The notes beneath the pieces are model-generated. The model did not search any database. It was not told where the DNA came from and was given only the letters and a program-made list of their open reading frames with translations. From NCBI GenBank assembly GCA_026018925.1, contig JAKSZU010000003.1, positions 4,539,867-4,603,866 on the forward strand: a DNA stretch of 64,000 nucleotides. The letters run 5' to 3'. This stretch comes from Tupaia tana. Lineage: Eukaryota; Chordata; Mammalia; Scandentia; Tupaiidae. Position numbers and translations under genes: made by a program. Of the stretch, positions 54,676-64,000 are shown in pieces (position 1 is the first letter of the stretch; each line of letters opens with the position of its first letter).

Positions 54676-54929
54676 AAAATCAGACTCTCAGCATTTCAAC
54701 TTTCAGTTACTGTCGCATAGCCTTACTCATTTCCTTCTTTATATTGGTGTACAAATTGGTTAAAGGTCTGTTATAATTGACCTTGCCCTTCATTCTGACT
54801 GGAACTCTTAACCGCAAGTCTGCAGTTTTCTTCCCACTCCCTTAGGAATAGATTCCATAACTAATAAACCAATAAAAGGCCTCTCTAAGTGCAATACCCA
54901 GTAGACATCGGCAGAAAGTTTCATACTTT

Positions 54930-55185
54930 GGCCTGTATCGGTCATTGACTGGAAGCTGGAGTCTTTGGTCAAGTCCCTTTGTCTCATGCACCTGTTTCTT
55001 CACCTGCCAAAAGCAAAGAAGTCTTCCTCCAATGCTGACCTACCTCAGAGGTTATGAGACCACGGGGAACATTGCCAACCTGCTGGGGGAACCAACGATG
55101 TACTTGTCAGTTATAAGCTTTTATTACTGGCACCTATGACAATGTAGGACGTAAAATAAGTGCTCAATAAATGGTTGTTGGCTTT
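54930..55185 (+). repeat. MIR element
   Basis: TGGTCAAGTCCCTTTGTCTC, CTGTTTCTTCACCTGCC, GACCTACCTCAGAGGTTATGAG and AAGTGCTCAATAAATGGTTG follow MIR order. Confidence 0.75.
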
Positions 55186-55267
55186 TGATTATTACTCTCC
55201 TCCCAGCTGGTCAGTCTGCTTCAGGAAACCCTCAGAGACACATGTTGAGTACATTTTTTTTTTTGAG

Positions 55268-55447
55268 AACTATTTATTGAATTTTTGAAAAAATTATTTA
55301 TTTTATTTGTTTATTATTATTCTTCAATTTGACCAGAGAGAGAGAGAGAGAGAGAGAGAAAGCAAGCTGCCAGGTCTGGGGCTCAAACCATGATCAGCCA
55401 TGTAGAAATCCAACACCTTAACCACAATGCCACCCGCCACCACCCTC
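55268..55447 (-). repeat. tRNA-SINE, family B
   Basis: AT-rich tail, TTTGACCAGAGAGAGAGAG with a GA run, head GCCACCCGCCACCACCC. Confidence 0.83.
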
Positions 55448-55455
55448 CCTATTTT

Positions 55456-55700
55456 TTAGAGAGAGAGATTTTTGCTATAGGGCACATGCACTTACCAGAG
55501 AGACAGAAAGTGAGAAATCACCCCCCCCCCCCAAGGGGAGTGGCCATGCCATAATTCCTTCTCCTCTATTCTCCTCTCAGGATTTTTGGGTACACATGCA
55601 TACATGCCTTGCGTGAGTTTAAGCCATTGGGTCCAGAACTTGAACTGCAGTCAACTACGTGGGAGTCCAGCGACATAAACATTACACCACCCACTGGTCC
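55456..55700 (-). repeat. tRNA-SINE, family A (older)
   Basis: GAGATTTTTGCTATAGGGCAC at left, a C-run at 55522-55532, head CCACCCACTGGTCCC. Confidence 0.86.
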
Positions 55701-55702
55701 CA

Positions 55703-55878
55703 AGATTTATTTATTGAATTTTATTTGTTTATTTATTTTAATTTGCTATAGAGCATATGCATTAACCAGAGAGAAAGAGAAAGAAAGTGAGAAAGCAAAC
55801 TCCCAGGTCTGGGACTCAAACCATGGTCAGCCATGTGGGAGTCCAACATCTCAATCACCACACCACCTGCTGGCCTCC
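55703..55878 (-). repeat. tRNA-SINE, family B-like, with an A-type 3' end
   Basis: TTTGCTATAGAGCATATGC end with short B-type body; head ACCACCTGCTGGCC. Confidence 0.8.
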
Positions 55879-56831
55879 CAGTACATAGCATTTTTAAACA
55901 TCTCAATATTGATATTAAATTCTCAGTCTTGTTAGGTTTCCAAATCAACCTTAGGATGAGTTTTTGCATGAGAGTCAAACACATTTTAGATCTAGTCAAC
56001 TAGGTAACAGACCCAGATGGACACAATTAAGCCACAGAGGTGGAAAGCTGTTTGCACCACCGGCAGCAGGATAATGCTCAGGAAGAAGAATGGGAGGTAG
56101 GGAGCAAGGGGGTATTGTGAAGTCCAAGACGGGACATCAGAGAGCAGAGGAACGTGTCTCCTAAGGTCAGACACTCCCTCCTCATGTGCATGCTTTGTCT
56201 CTTTGACTTCGTAACTTTTAAAATATCCCCACCATCAAATTCTAGGTGCCATCTATGGTAATAGAATAAATCTAGACGTTTTCTATAAAAAGAGGAAGCT
56301 GTCAATATGAAACTGATAACCATTCATTTTTACAAACTAGCTAATATATTTCTCTTTAGGTTTGGAAAGTTGAGATTTGATGTCCATCGGTAGAAAATTT
56401 TTTCCCTTCTTCCCTTCCCCTTCATAACTCCTCCTCTTGCCTCCTAATTCCTCTATGTCCCAGGATCGCCTGTCTATTTTATTCAGTTCAAAGGCACTAC
56501 TTAGTGATATTCAGAACGTTAGCATCGGCCTCCTGCTCAAGGAGACCCTGTGGCTGGCTTCTCCTGTCTCTCACCAGCTGATGGACCCCTGGCCTTGCCC
56601 ACCCTTGCCGACTGAGCCATAAGGAACTCCTCAGTCACCTGAAAGGAATGCTGGGAGGTCAAATGTGGCATTGCAGGTGAAAGTGCATTGATGAAACAAG
56701 AGCCACACGAAAGTCAGGTGTTACTATTACTAACACAAACTCAACACTGACTAATGTTCTCTACTCAGAGTACATTGGCTCTCCGATTTGGATTTTTTTT
56801 TTTATTACACAGTCTTATTTTCCCATTTTTT
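55879..56831. other. Intergenic spacer, nothing recognised
   Basis: Small frames on both strands are unremarkable. Confidence 0.4.
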
Positions 56832-56967
56832 AAAAAGAATTATTTTTATTTATTATTTTAAAATTTGACCAGAGAAAGTGATAAAGCAAGCCGCCAGGTC
56901 TGGAATTTGAACCACAGTTGGCTATGTAAGAATCCAGTATCTCACCGCCATGTCACCTGCCGGCCCC
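56832..56967 (-). repeat. tRNA-SINE, family B
   Basis: TATTTATTATTTTAAAATTTGACC tail end, head TGTCACCTGCCGGCCCC. Confidence 0.83.
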
Positions 56968-58349
56968 TACTCCCCAGTATTACTAGAAGATGGTTCTTAC
57001 TAAAACCTGGAAATGAAAGGGTGGCTTATTTTCAACCAGTTGTTTGCATTCAAGACACTAAAATTTAAAGACTTGACATGTCAACAGGGACAATTAACTC
57101 AAGGCTAAAGTCTATTGTCAACCTCCAAAAGGCTTTTAAGACTCCTCTGTGGCAGCTTCTGGGAAGGTGCTGATTGCCATGGGGAACCAACAGGCGCTCA
57201 GCAGATTGATGACATCAGTCTGAGTCATGCTGGTATATAAACTAGCATGAGGTCATTCTAAGCTAATCAAATGGGCGGCTGGAGAAAGGTGCCATTCACT
57301 GTTTATTACCTCAACTGGCAACAAAAGGACTGGATTTAGTTCATGGAAACTAAGGGCCTAATGAATCAGACTAAATCAGGAGGGTGGTATAATTGTGTCA
57401 TTAAGTCCCTAATACTGAGAATCTGTCTACTCCTTAAATTGGCCCTAAGGCGACTTTTCCAAAAGGTGATTCTATGGTCATTAAAAAAAGCTTTCTGCTT
57501 TCCACTGTAGGGCTTTTCTTATTGCAGTCACTGAAACCTGGTTTCTGGGTTACTGGGAGTTTGTTCTGGGTCATTGAGAATGTTCATTACTGGTCTTCAA
57601 AAATGTCAGCAACGCTCCTCAAATTCTCTCCCAGTGACAGACATCTAATCAGTTAGTTGATGTGACTATTAAAAAAAAAAACAAAAACTGAAGCTGATTA
57701 TATTGAATAGCCCCTGGAAACCAATCTCACCTCCTCACCATGCCATCCCAGCAGACGGACACACATGTGGTTTTAATTCACAGAAGGTGCCGTCCAAGCA
57801 GTGCAGAGGGCTGTGGGGGAGGGCAAGACCAAGGCCTGACCTTCTGCCTGATGGGCTCAGGAGCTGCTCTTCAGAAGGATGACCCTGAAGGCGTTTGTAC
57901 CTAGGTGGACACAGACGGTGGTAGGAGGGTCAGAAGATGAGAAATGATGAGGATCTGGAGACTGTGGCATGAGGCAGGGCTAGAAGAGCAAGGGTATGTG
58001 AGAGATGCACTCCAGGCAACACACACAGAGTAGCAAAAGAAACAAGAGCCGAGGAGAACCGTGGCTTGTAGCTCAGGTGTACGGGAGAGAAGTGAAATAA
58101 CTAACCCAAACAAGGAGCTCAGAGGAGGGGCATGTTGGAGGGTATGCTGGCTTACAGCGGCCTGTAGGGGACCCAGTAGAGTGAAGACCAGAAGGTAGGG
58201 ACCCGGGCCCAGGGACCAACCTGCCCACTGCAGTGGACATAGTCTGATGGAGCTGAGTCAAGGGGGCATCGTGATCCAAACAAGGGACCATCTAAGAGTC
58301 CAGGATGCTGGCCGCTAAGTCCCAGGTTAGCACATGGGAAGGCAGACGG
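56968..58349. other. Long repeat-poor intergenic stretch
   Basis: About 1.4 kb in which I recognise neither repeats nor exons. It is the largest such block upstream of the gene except for 61.4-63.0 kb. Confidence 0.4.
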
Positions 58350-58500
58350 GTGGGCCGCAGTGCGCTTTAGCACAGCGGTGCCTCAGAATCCAGCGGAGCT
58401 CGAAACCTCAGATTCAGCAGGCCTGGTGGGGCCGAGAGTCAGCCTTTGTAGGCAGCGCCCGGGTACTGGTCTGGGGTCTGCACTTTGAGAACCGCAGATG
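58350..58500 (+). mobile_element. MER5A-like hAT DNA transposon
   Basis: GTGCCTCAGAATCCAGCGGAG, CAGATTCAGCAGGCCTGG, GGTCTGCACTTTGAGAACCGC, the typical order of this nonautonomous family. Confidence 0.8.
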
Positions 58501-58511
58501 TCGAGGAAGAG

Positions 58512-58612
58512 GTACGGGCTTTGGATTCAGCAGGACCTGAGAGGAGTTCCCAGCTCAGCCAAGTTATGTAACTTCTGGATGAGCTTCCATTTTCTCACCA
58601 CGAAAGGCAGAC
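58512..58612 (+). repeat. MIR fragment
   Basis: TTTGGATTCAGCAGGACCTGAG, CCAAGTTATGTAACTTCTGG, CCATTTTCTCACCACGAAA. Confidence 0.65.
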
Positions 58613-58969
58613 ACAAACTCCTGACTCTCTATTTGTGTGAGGAAAAAGGGAATGTATGTTCAGACAGCCCCTGACGTGTGTGATTCAACTGAAGAAGCCA
58701 ACTTCACAGTGGTGCCGGAGTGATGCACAGCCTGTAGAAACTGCATTTCAATTATCCATACAAGCATTCTTTTTCACTTTCAATACAGTATTCAGTAAAT
58801 TAATGAGATATTCAATACTTTAATATAAGATTGGCTTTGTGTTAGATGATTTTGCCTAGCTATGGGCTAATGACAGTGTTTGCACATGATTCAGGTAGGC
58901 TAAGCTAAGCTACAATGTTTGGTAGGGCCGGTGTATTAAATGCGTTTTTTTGGTTTTTTTTCCCTTTAT
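58613..58969. other. Intergenic spacer, nothing recognised
   Basis: AT-rich in the second half. No feature called. Confidence 0.4.
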
Positions 58970-59140
58970 GTTTCTTTGCCAGAGGATGTGCTCACTCACC
59001 AGAAAGGGACAGAGAGAGAAAGAGGGAGAACGCACCTCCCAGTGGCGCACAGGTATATCACAGTCCCTTTTCCTCCATCTCTCCCCCTCTTGGGATTTTC
59101 AGCATATGCATACAAGCACCTGGTGCTTTGTTTCTTTTCA

Positions 59141-59351
59141 AAAGAATTATTTTATTTAATTTTATTTATTTGTTTTTAATTTTTTAAAGAATTATTTAAT
59201 TTTATTTATTCATTCATTTATTTAATTTGACCAGAGAGAGATACAAAGAGAGAGGGAAAGTGAGAAAGCAAACCACCAGCTCCAGGACTCAAACCATGGT
59301 TGGCCACGTGGGGGTGTCCAGCACCTTAACCACCACGCAACCTGCTGGCCC
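59141..59351 (-). repeat. tRNA-SINE, family B, nested
   Basis: Tail AAAGAATTATTTAATTTTATT occurs twice (about 59140 and 59187), so the tail itself is partly duplicated; head ACGCAACCTGCTGGCCCC. Confidence 0.82.
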
Positions 59352-59514
59352 CCTATTTATTTGTTTTTAATTTGACCAGATAGGGACAGAGTGAGAGAGA
59401 GAGAGAGAGAGAAAGAGGGAAAGTGAGAAAGTAAGCCACCAGGTCTGGGATTTGAACCATGGTCAGTCATGTGGGAGTCCAGAATCCTTAACCACCACGC
59501 CAGCTGCCAGCCCC
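59352..59514 (-). repeat. tRNA-SINE, family B, nested
   Basis: TATTTATTTGTTTTTAATTTGACC tail, GA run, head ACGCCAGCTGCCAGCCCC. Confidence 0.83.
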
Positions 59515-59600
59515 ATGCCTGGTGTTTTTTTCAAGCCAGTAAGGCTGAGATTTGAACCATGCAGTTGGCCATGTGAGAGCTGATTTCTTCAACAGCTAGG

Positions 59601-60205
59601 CCACAGATTACAATGGGCTTATTGAAACAGAACCCACTGCAAGTTGAGGAGCACCTCTGCAGAACCAGTACTGGTGCCTGGCACACGGTTGGTCTCCAGC
59701 GTGCGATCTATAGGCAGGCAGACAGGCAGGGGTCATAGAGGAAAGCAGAAATGCCAGAAGTGAGCAAGGAGAAAGGCTCTGATGAGTCAAGGATGTGTGT
59801 TCTGAAGACACGGATCAGAACAGTCCCCTGAGCCGTTGAGCGGTCAGCCCCTGGTGCTCTTGTTCCTGTTACCGGTGGTCACCCTCAGGGTGACTGTTTA
59901 AAGACTAGCCAGGGAGTTAAGACCAAACGTGGCCACTGCACAGGACCCATTTCGATGACAAGCAGGCCACGAGGACACACGGGTCTTGCCATCTGGACTG
60001 TGTGGTGACCGTTGCAGGTGCTCTTCCAGAGGACAGGCTCCTGGTCTCAGACACTGCTGAGGTTGGAAGGTGAAAAGTAGGCCGGCTGCCACTGCTAAGG
60101 CTCTTCTCCTCTTCTCCACGAGGTTTAAGGCAATAGTAAGGCATCAAAAACAGAGGGCAAGCAGGAAACAGGCAGAAGAAAGAAGAGGCCAAGGTGGTGT
60201 TATAA
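59601..60205. other. Intergenic spacer, nothing recognised
   Basis: Moderately GC-rich; no repeat or exon identified. Confidence 0.4.
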
Positions 60206-60452
60206 AAATTATTTGTTATAGGGCACATACACTTTCCAGAGAAAGACAGAGAGAGGAGTAGGGAGAGAGAGGGCAAGTGAGAAAGCGCCCCTTGGGGTGG
60301 TCACCCTCAACCCCTCCTCTTCCATTCCCCTCTCAGGATCTTAGGCACATGCGCACACCCAGCACATTTCTCAGGCTGACCAGCAGGAGACCCAAAGCCT
60401 GCAGTCGGCCTTGTAGGGTCCAGCCCCCTTAGCCCCCAGCCACCAGCTGGCC
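60206..60452 (-). repeat. tRNA-SINE, family C/A intermediate
   Basis: ATTTGTTATAGGGCACATAC at left, CTCAGGATCTTAGGCACATG, head AGCCACCAGCTGGCC. Confidence 0.8.
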
Positions 60453-60635
60453 TGGTAGGAAATCGTATCCCACAAACAGCACCTATATGGTGGGTCGGCA
60501 GGAAAATCGTGACACAGTTTTGTACAGACAAACAGCAAAATATATCACGGCTTTCCTGACAACCTAATGATTTGCAGGTCCCAGTGTAAAATGAAAATGT
60601 GGGGGCCCTAGTTCGAATGCTATTAAGACTTTTAA

Positions 60636-60904
60636 GGGGGACCAGCAGTTAGTGTAATGGCTATGTCGCTGGACTCCCATGTAGTCGACTGCAGTTTGAG
60701 TCCTGGACCCGGCAGCTTAAACTCACGCTGGGTGCGTGTGCGTGCGTGCCCAAGATCCCGGGAGGAGAATGGAGGAGAAGGGATTGCAGCATGGTCATCC
60801 CCCCTAGGGGGGTGATTTCTCACTTTCTATCTCTCTGTCTCTCTCTGTCTTTCTGGCAAGCACACGCGCCTATAGCAAAAACCTCTACCAAAAAAAAAAA
60901 AAAA
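60636..60904 (+). repeat. Young tRNA-SINE, family A
   Basis: GGGACCAGCAGTTAGTGTAA head. AAGACTTTTAAGGG before and AAGACTTTTGAGGG after form the target duplication. Confidence 0.92.
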
Positions 60905-60915
60905 AGACTTTTGAG

Positions 60916-61104
60916 GGACCAGCAGATAGCATAATGATTTCATCGTTGGACCCCCACGTAGTCAACTATGGTTTGAGTTCCGGACCTGACAGCTTGAAAC
61001 TCACACCGGGTGTGTGTGCGTGTGTGCCCAAGATCTCAAGAGTAGAATGGAGAAGGAATTGCAGTGTGGCCATCCCCCTGGAGGGGGTGAGTTCTTGCTT
61101 TCTG

Positions 61105-61138
<34 letters not shown>

Positions 61139-61186
61139 CAGTGAGCACACATGCCCTATAGCAAAAAATATCTTAGAAAAACAAAC
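60916..61186 (+). repeat. tRNA-SINE, family A, in tandem with the previous one
   Basis: GGGACCAGCAGATAGCATAA head, older than its neighbour; ends CCCTATAGCAAAAAATATC. Confidence 0.88.
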
Positions 61187-61202
61187 AAATAAGTAATTTT
61201 GA

Positions 61203-61440
61203 GCCTGCCCCATAGCCTAGTGGTTAAGGGAACCAGCTGACCACAGCTCAAATCCTGGCTCCAGTGACTTGAAAACATGCTGGGCACATGGGCCTGCATG
61301 CATAAAATCCCAACTGAATGAAAAAATGGAGAAGAAGGACTTGTGGGGTGACCATGCCCCTTTTGAGGGTGCTTTTTCCCTCTCTCCTCACCTCTCTTTT
61401 TCTCCCTGATGAGCACACACACCTTCTAGCAATTAAAAAA
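61203..61440 (+). repeat. tRNA-SINE, family C
   Basis: CCTGCCCCATAGCCTAGTGG head with a deletion before GCTGACCACAGC; ends TTCTAGCAATTAAAAAAAG. Confidence 0.85.
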
Positions 61441-62976
61441 AGAAAAAAGAAAGAAATTCAAGATAGTAACAGCAGTCTTGAACCAAGTACAGGGCCATGC
61501 TAAGATGCACATCCTAAGATGTTCGTACAGGTCATATGCCCAGGGAGCCGGCTGGGTAATAAGGTATCGCCCATCGAGCTGTAGGACCAACTGACAGGAA
61601 CAAGGGACCTGGATCTGAAACTGTGACATAACCCACTGGCTTTGGCGACCTTTTAGGATAAAAACGAAGATCTAAGAGAAAGGGGAGAAATTAGGAGAGG
61701 AGAAAATCTTCTTCCTCTCCTTTTAAGTCCTTTACGTGCAAACTGGTGCCTTAGAGCTTGACGTGGTCTTCAGAGGCGTTCTGGGCTCACAGGACAGAAC
61801 TGGAGAAAGCTCATGTCTTCAGAGGCCCACTCCTTTGCCACGTTCCTGATAGCTCCCTTCTACCTGCTGGGCTCAAGAAGGCTCATGAGTTTGTAAGTCT
61901 GATTTGAATCCTAGTCAAAAGTCTAAAGTCCTTTGTTTGAGATCCATTTTATAATTAGACTTTTAATTCCACAGGTTTACGCTGGTCAGTCAATGCTCAC
62001 ACAGGTCCCCAACCTCCATCTCCAACCAGCGATGGCTTCAGGTCCACATATGTTGGGCAGTGGCTACGGAAGCCACTAGGAGGCAGTGTTGACTAGCCGT
62101 CTGTAAGTCATAAGTCAAGGATATTTTTTATTTTCTATTTCAGTCCCACTTGCTGAAGGACTGTGAATCCTTACTGTAAAAAAAGGTAAAGGGACATCCT
62201 TAGTAGTCTGTCTCACAGCCGTTTAAATAGATTAGGTTCATGGGGCATGGTCAAAGAAAATGCAAAGGTACCTTTGATTGCCATGATCACCTCGGTACAT
62301 AAAACCGTTCAACCTAAAGCCACAGGATCAAGTTCTGGTTTCAAGAAAAGCTAAAAGAGCCTCCAGAACTAAATAAAAACTCAGATTTTTCCCCCAGGTA
62401 AACTTGTAGAACATGGAGCCCAGGGCTCTGCTTTGACTGGAAGGGAGGGTGTTCTCGCTGAGCCGATGGCCTGAGGCAGTACATTTTTCCTTTGTGGGCA
62501 ACAAGGTAGAGGTGACACAACAGGAAGCTGGTGATAGTCCGGATGGAGAAGCTGCACCAGAGTCTAGAGCGCTCTTGTGAGCAGTTCCACCACCATAGGG
62601 GCCACAAGTTCCTCTGGTGACTCCCACTTCTTTGAAAAGAGCCCACAACCCAGGTCTTCTGGAAATATTCCTGGAGTTCCTCAGATGGGTACAGAAAGAG
62701 CTAGGCTTTGGTTTCTATCTTCCTATAGGATATCAAAGGAGATACTTCATGTCCACTCATAACTGTACGTGAGGTTGCATTGAAGGAATAATAGGAATTT
62801 CACAGTGCCCTGACATTTCCAGGTGGGCTAGGTTGAGATCCCTTCACACTGGAATAAACTGTCTTCACAAAAGAGTGGCACCACAGCGAGGCCTTTTAGT
62901 CAATTCAAGGAGTAGTGAGCAGATCTCTAAGGAAATGTCTAGAAAAGCAAGTTGGAAATGTATTGAAAAAAGGCCC
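61441..62976. other. Long repeat-poor intergenic stretch
   Basis: 1.5 kb without recognised repeats. Two overlapping minus-strand frames of about 100 codons at 62328-62648 have no family-like motif, and their codon use does not separate them from chance. Confidence 0.4.
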
Positions 62977-63130
62977 AGGGCTGGCAGCTGGCAAGGTGGT
63001 TAAGGTGCTAGACTCTCACATGGCCGATCGTGGTTCAATTCCTAGACCTGGTGGTTTGTTTTCTCACTTTCCCTTTCTCTCTTTCTGTCTCTCTCTGGTC
63101 AAATTTAATAATAGTAATAATAAATAAAAT
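62977..63130 (+). repeat. tRNA-SINE, family B
   Basis: GGGCTGGCAGCTGGCAAGGTGG head, TTTTCTCACTTTCCC, CTGGTCAAATTTAATAATAG end. Confidence 0.86.
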
Positions 63131-63173
63131 TTTTAAAATAATTATTTTAAACATTAAAAAATAAAAGGCCATG

Positions 63174-63700
63174 GGGCCAGGAGGTGGTATGGTGGTTAAG
63201 GTGCTGGACTCCCACATGGCTGACCACAGTTCAAGTCCCAGAACTGATGTCTTGAAAAATCACACCGGGGTGGGGGTAGGGGGGACCAGCAGTTGGTGTA
63301 ATGGCTATGTCGCTGGACTCTCACGTAGTCGACCGTGGTTCGAGTCCCGGACCTGGGTGCTGAAGCTCGCACCGGGTGCATGTGCATGCGTACCCAAGAT
63401 CGCAAGAGGAGAATGGAGAAGGGATTGTGGCGTGGCCATTCCCCCTGGGGGCGGGGGGGTGATTTCTCATTTTCTGTCTCTCTGTCTTTCTGGTGAGCAC
63501 GCGTGCCCTATAGCAAAAACCTCTCAAAAAAAAAAAAAGGAAAATCACACTGAGCACCTGTGTATGTGTATGTCCAAATCCTGAGAGGAGAATGAAGGAG
63601 AAGGGATTGCAGCATGGCCATCCTCCCTGGAGGGTGATTTCTCTCTCTCTCTCTCTCTCTCTCCATGGCAAGTGCATGTGCTCTATGGTAAAACCTAAAT
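63174..63700 (+). repeat. tRNA-SINE, family A (older), split by a younger copy
   Basis: Left piece 63174-63278 (head to AAATCACACCGGGG) and right piece 63539-63700 (from AAAATCACACTGAGC) together form one element. AAAATCACAC is duplicated at the split. Confidence 0.87.
63281..63538 (+). repeat. Young tRNA-SINE, family A, nested in family A
   Basis: GGGACCAGCAGTTGGTGTAA head, CGTGGTTCGAGTCCCGG (intact B box), CCCTATAGCAAAAACC end and A tail. Confidence 0.91.
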
Positions 63701-63889
63701 TAAAAAAAAAAAAGCCTTAAATACCAGATTAGAAAATGTGGAGTTTAGCATATGTAAATCAAGAGCCAGTTGAGATTTTTAGGAAAGAACTATCTGACAG
63801 ATGTCTTGCAAGAAAATCTGTCTGAATAAGTTGGGGAGAGTAGATAAAAGGAAATAAGCAAGGGTATGCTTAACTAATTCATTTTAAAG

Positions 63890-64000
63890 TTTATTTATTT
63901 ATTTGTTCCATGAGAAAGAAAGAGAGCCAGAGGTCTTGATGCAGCCCCCAGCCCAGCCTCAGTCAGCCCCATGGTGGGTATACATACCCACAACCAGACT
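63890..64000 (-). repeat. tRNA-SINE, family D, cut by the window end
   Basis: TTATTTATTTGTTCCATGAG tail, GAGAGCCAGAGG and the C-rich body; the head lies outside the window. Confidence 0.7.

Larger units (their letters stand above)
58970..59600 (-). repeat. tRNA-SINE, family C, split by two family B elements
   Basis: Left piece 58970-59140 carries the 3' half and right piece 59515-59600 the head (GCAGTTGGCCATGTGAGAGC, AACAGCTAGGCCACAG). GCACCTGGTGCTTTGTTTC and GCCTGGTGTTTTTTTC mark the split. Confidence 0.83.

Noticed and set aside
62328..62648. Overlapping ~100-codon frames on the minus strand
   Set aside because: No splice context, no motif and two competing frames over the same bases; the simplest explanation is chance.
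1939..63538. Functional tRNA genes suggested by A and B boxes
   Set aside because: Every A/B box pair sits at the head of a SINE followed by its body and A tail. None folds into a convincing cloverleaf with a terminator.
1775..63677. Many 60-110 codon frames with recurring peptides such as SLDSHVVDRG or ARQTERDRETE
   Set aside because: These are the two strands of family A SINEs read in frame. Their recurrence reflects repeat copies, not a protein family.
24345..64000. A second host gene such as XRCC2, the neighbour expected upstream of ACTR3B in human
   Set aside because: I looked for recognisable exon peptides and a second CpG island on either strand and saw none. It probably lies beyond the window.
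1..64000. A novel multi-gene defence, mobile or biosynthetic system
   Set aside because: Apart from the two ACTR3B exons, all coding signal traces to known transposon or retrovirus classes in decayed form.

Overview
This is nuclear DNA from a placental mammal. The evidence is a vertebrate-type CpG-island promoter, GT-AG introns, and L1, L2, MIR, MaLR and Tigger1 repeats. Dozens of tRNA-derived SINEs make up a large part of the window. I saw no Alu, B1/B2, CAN, BOV-tA, ERE or rabbit C elements, so a primate, mouse-like rodent, carnivore, ruminant, horse or rabbit is unlikely. Colugo or another less-studied order is possible, but I cannot settle this by eye. There is no bacterial, plasmid or phage content, and I found no new multi-gene system.

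Gene content. The only host gene I can support is the 5' end of ACTR3B (actin-related protein 3B, an Arp2/3 complex subunit) on the minus strand. Exon 1 (24021-24064) lies in a CpG island. Exon 2 (3590-3645) follows a 20.4 kb intron. Positions 1-3589 are intron 2. Everything right of about 24.3 kb is upstream intergenic DNA.

SINE families, named here for convenience. A: about 260 bp, a tRNA-like head with clear A and B boxes, a CpG-rich body, CT repeats, an end near CCTATAGCAAAA and an A tail; it is the youngest. B: about 130-160 bp, with the same kind of head, then CTTGCTTTCTCACTTTCC, then TCTGGTCAAATTAAA and an AT-rich tail. C: about 240 bp, with a head like CATAGCCTAGTGGTTAAGGG, a body containing AGGATGGAGAAATGGAG, and an end near GGCAATTAAAA. 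D: about 210 bp, with a head like CAGCAGTAAAATAC or CAGTGGTA, CT repeats and an end near ACTCATGGAAGAAA. Family A often has 11-16 bp target-site duplications (TSDs) and has inserted into older SINEs, L1, Tigger1, a MaLR LTR and a retrovirus.

Layout. 1-3.6 kb: intron 2 with SINEs and a MaLR LTR. 3.6-24.0 kb: intron 1, holding a Tigger1 transposon broken up by four SINEs (5.2-8.0 kb), a decayed L1 (15.9-18.4 kb) and a run of same-strand SINEs (16.1-21.9 kb). 24.0-24.3 kb: promoter. 24.4-24.7 kb: L2. 25-40.4 kb: intergenic SINEs and MaLR LTRs. 40.9-45.3 kb: minus-strand L1 with ORF2 remnants. 45.6-53.7 kb: a defective gammaretrovirus-like provirus on the minus strand with a tRNA-Gly-type primer site, an in-frame tandem duplication in gag, a deleted RT and no recognisable env. 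53.8-54.7 kb: L1M 3' end. 55-64 kb: SINEs, MIR and MER5A-like DNA, plus two long stretches I cannot classify.
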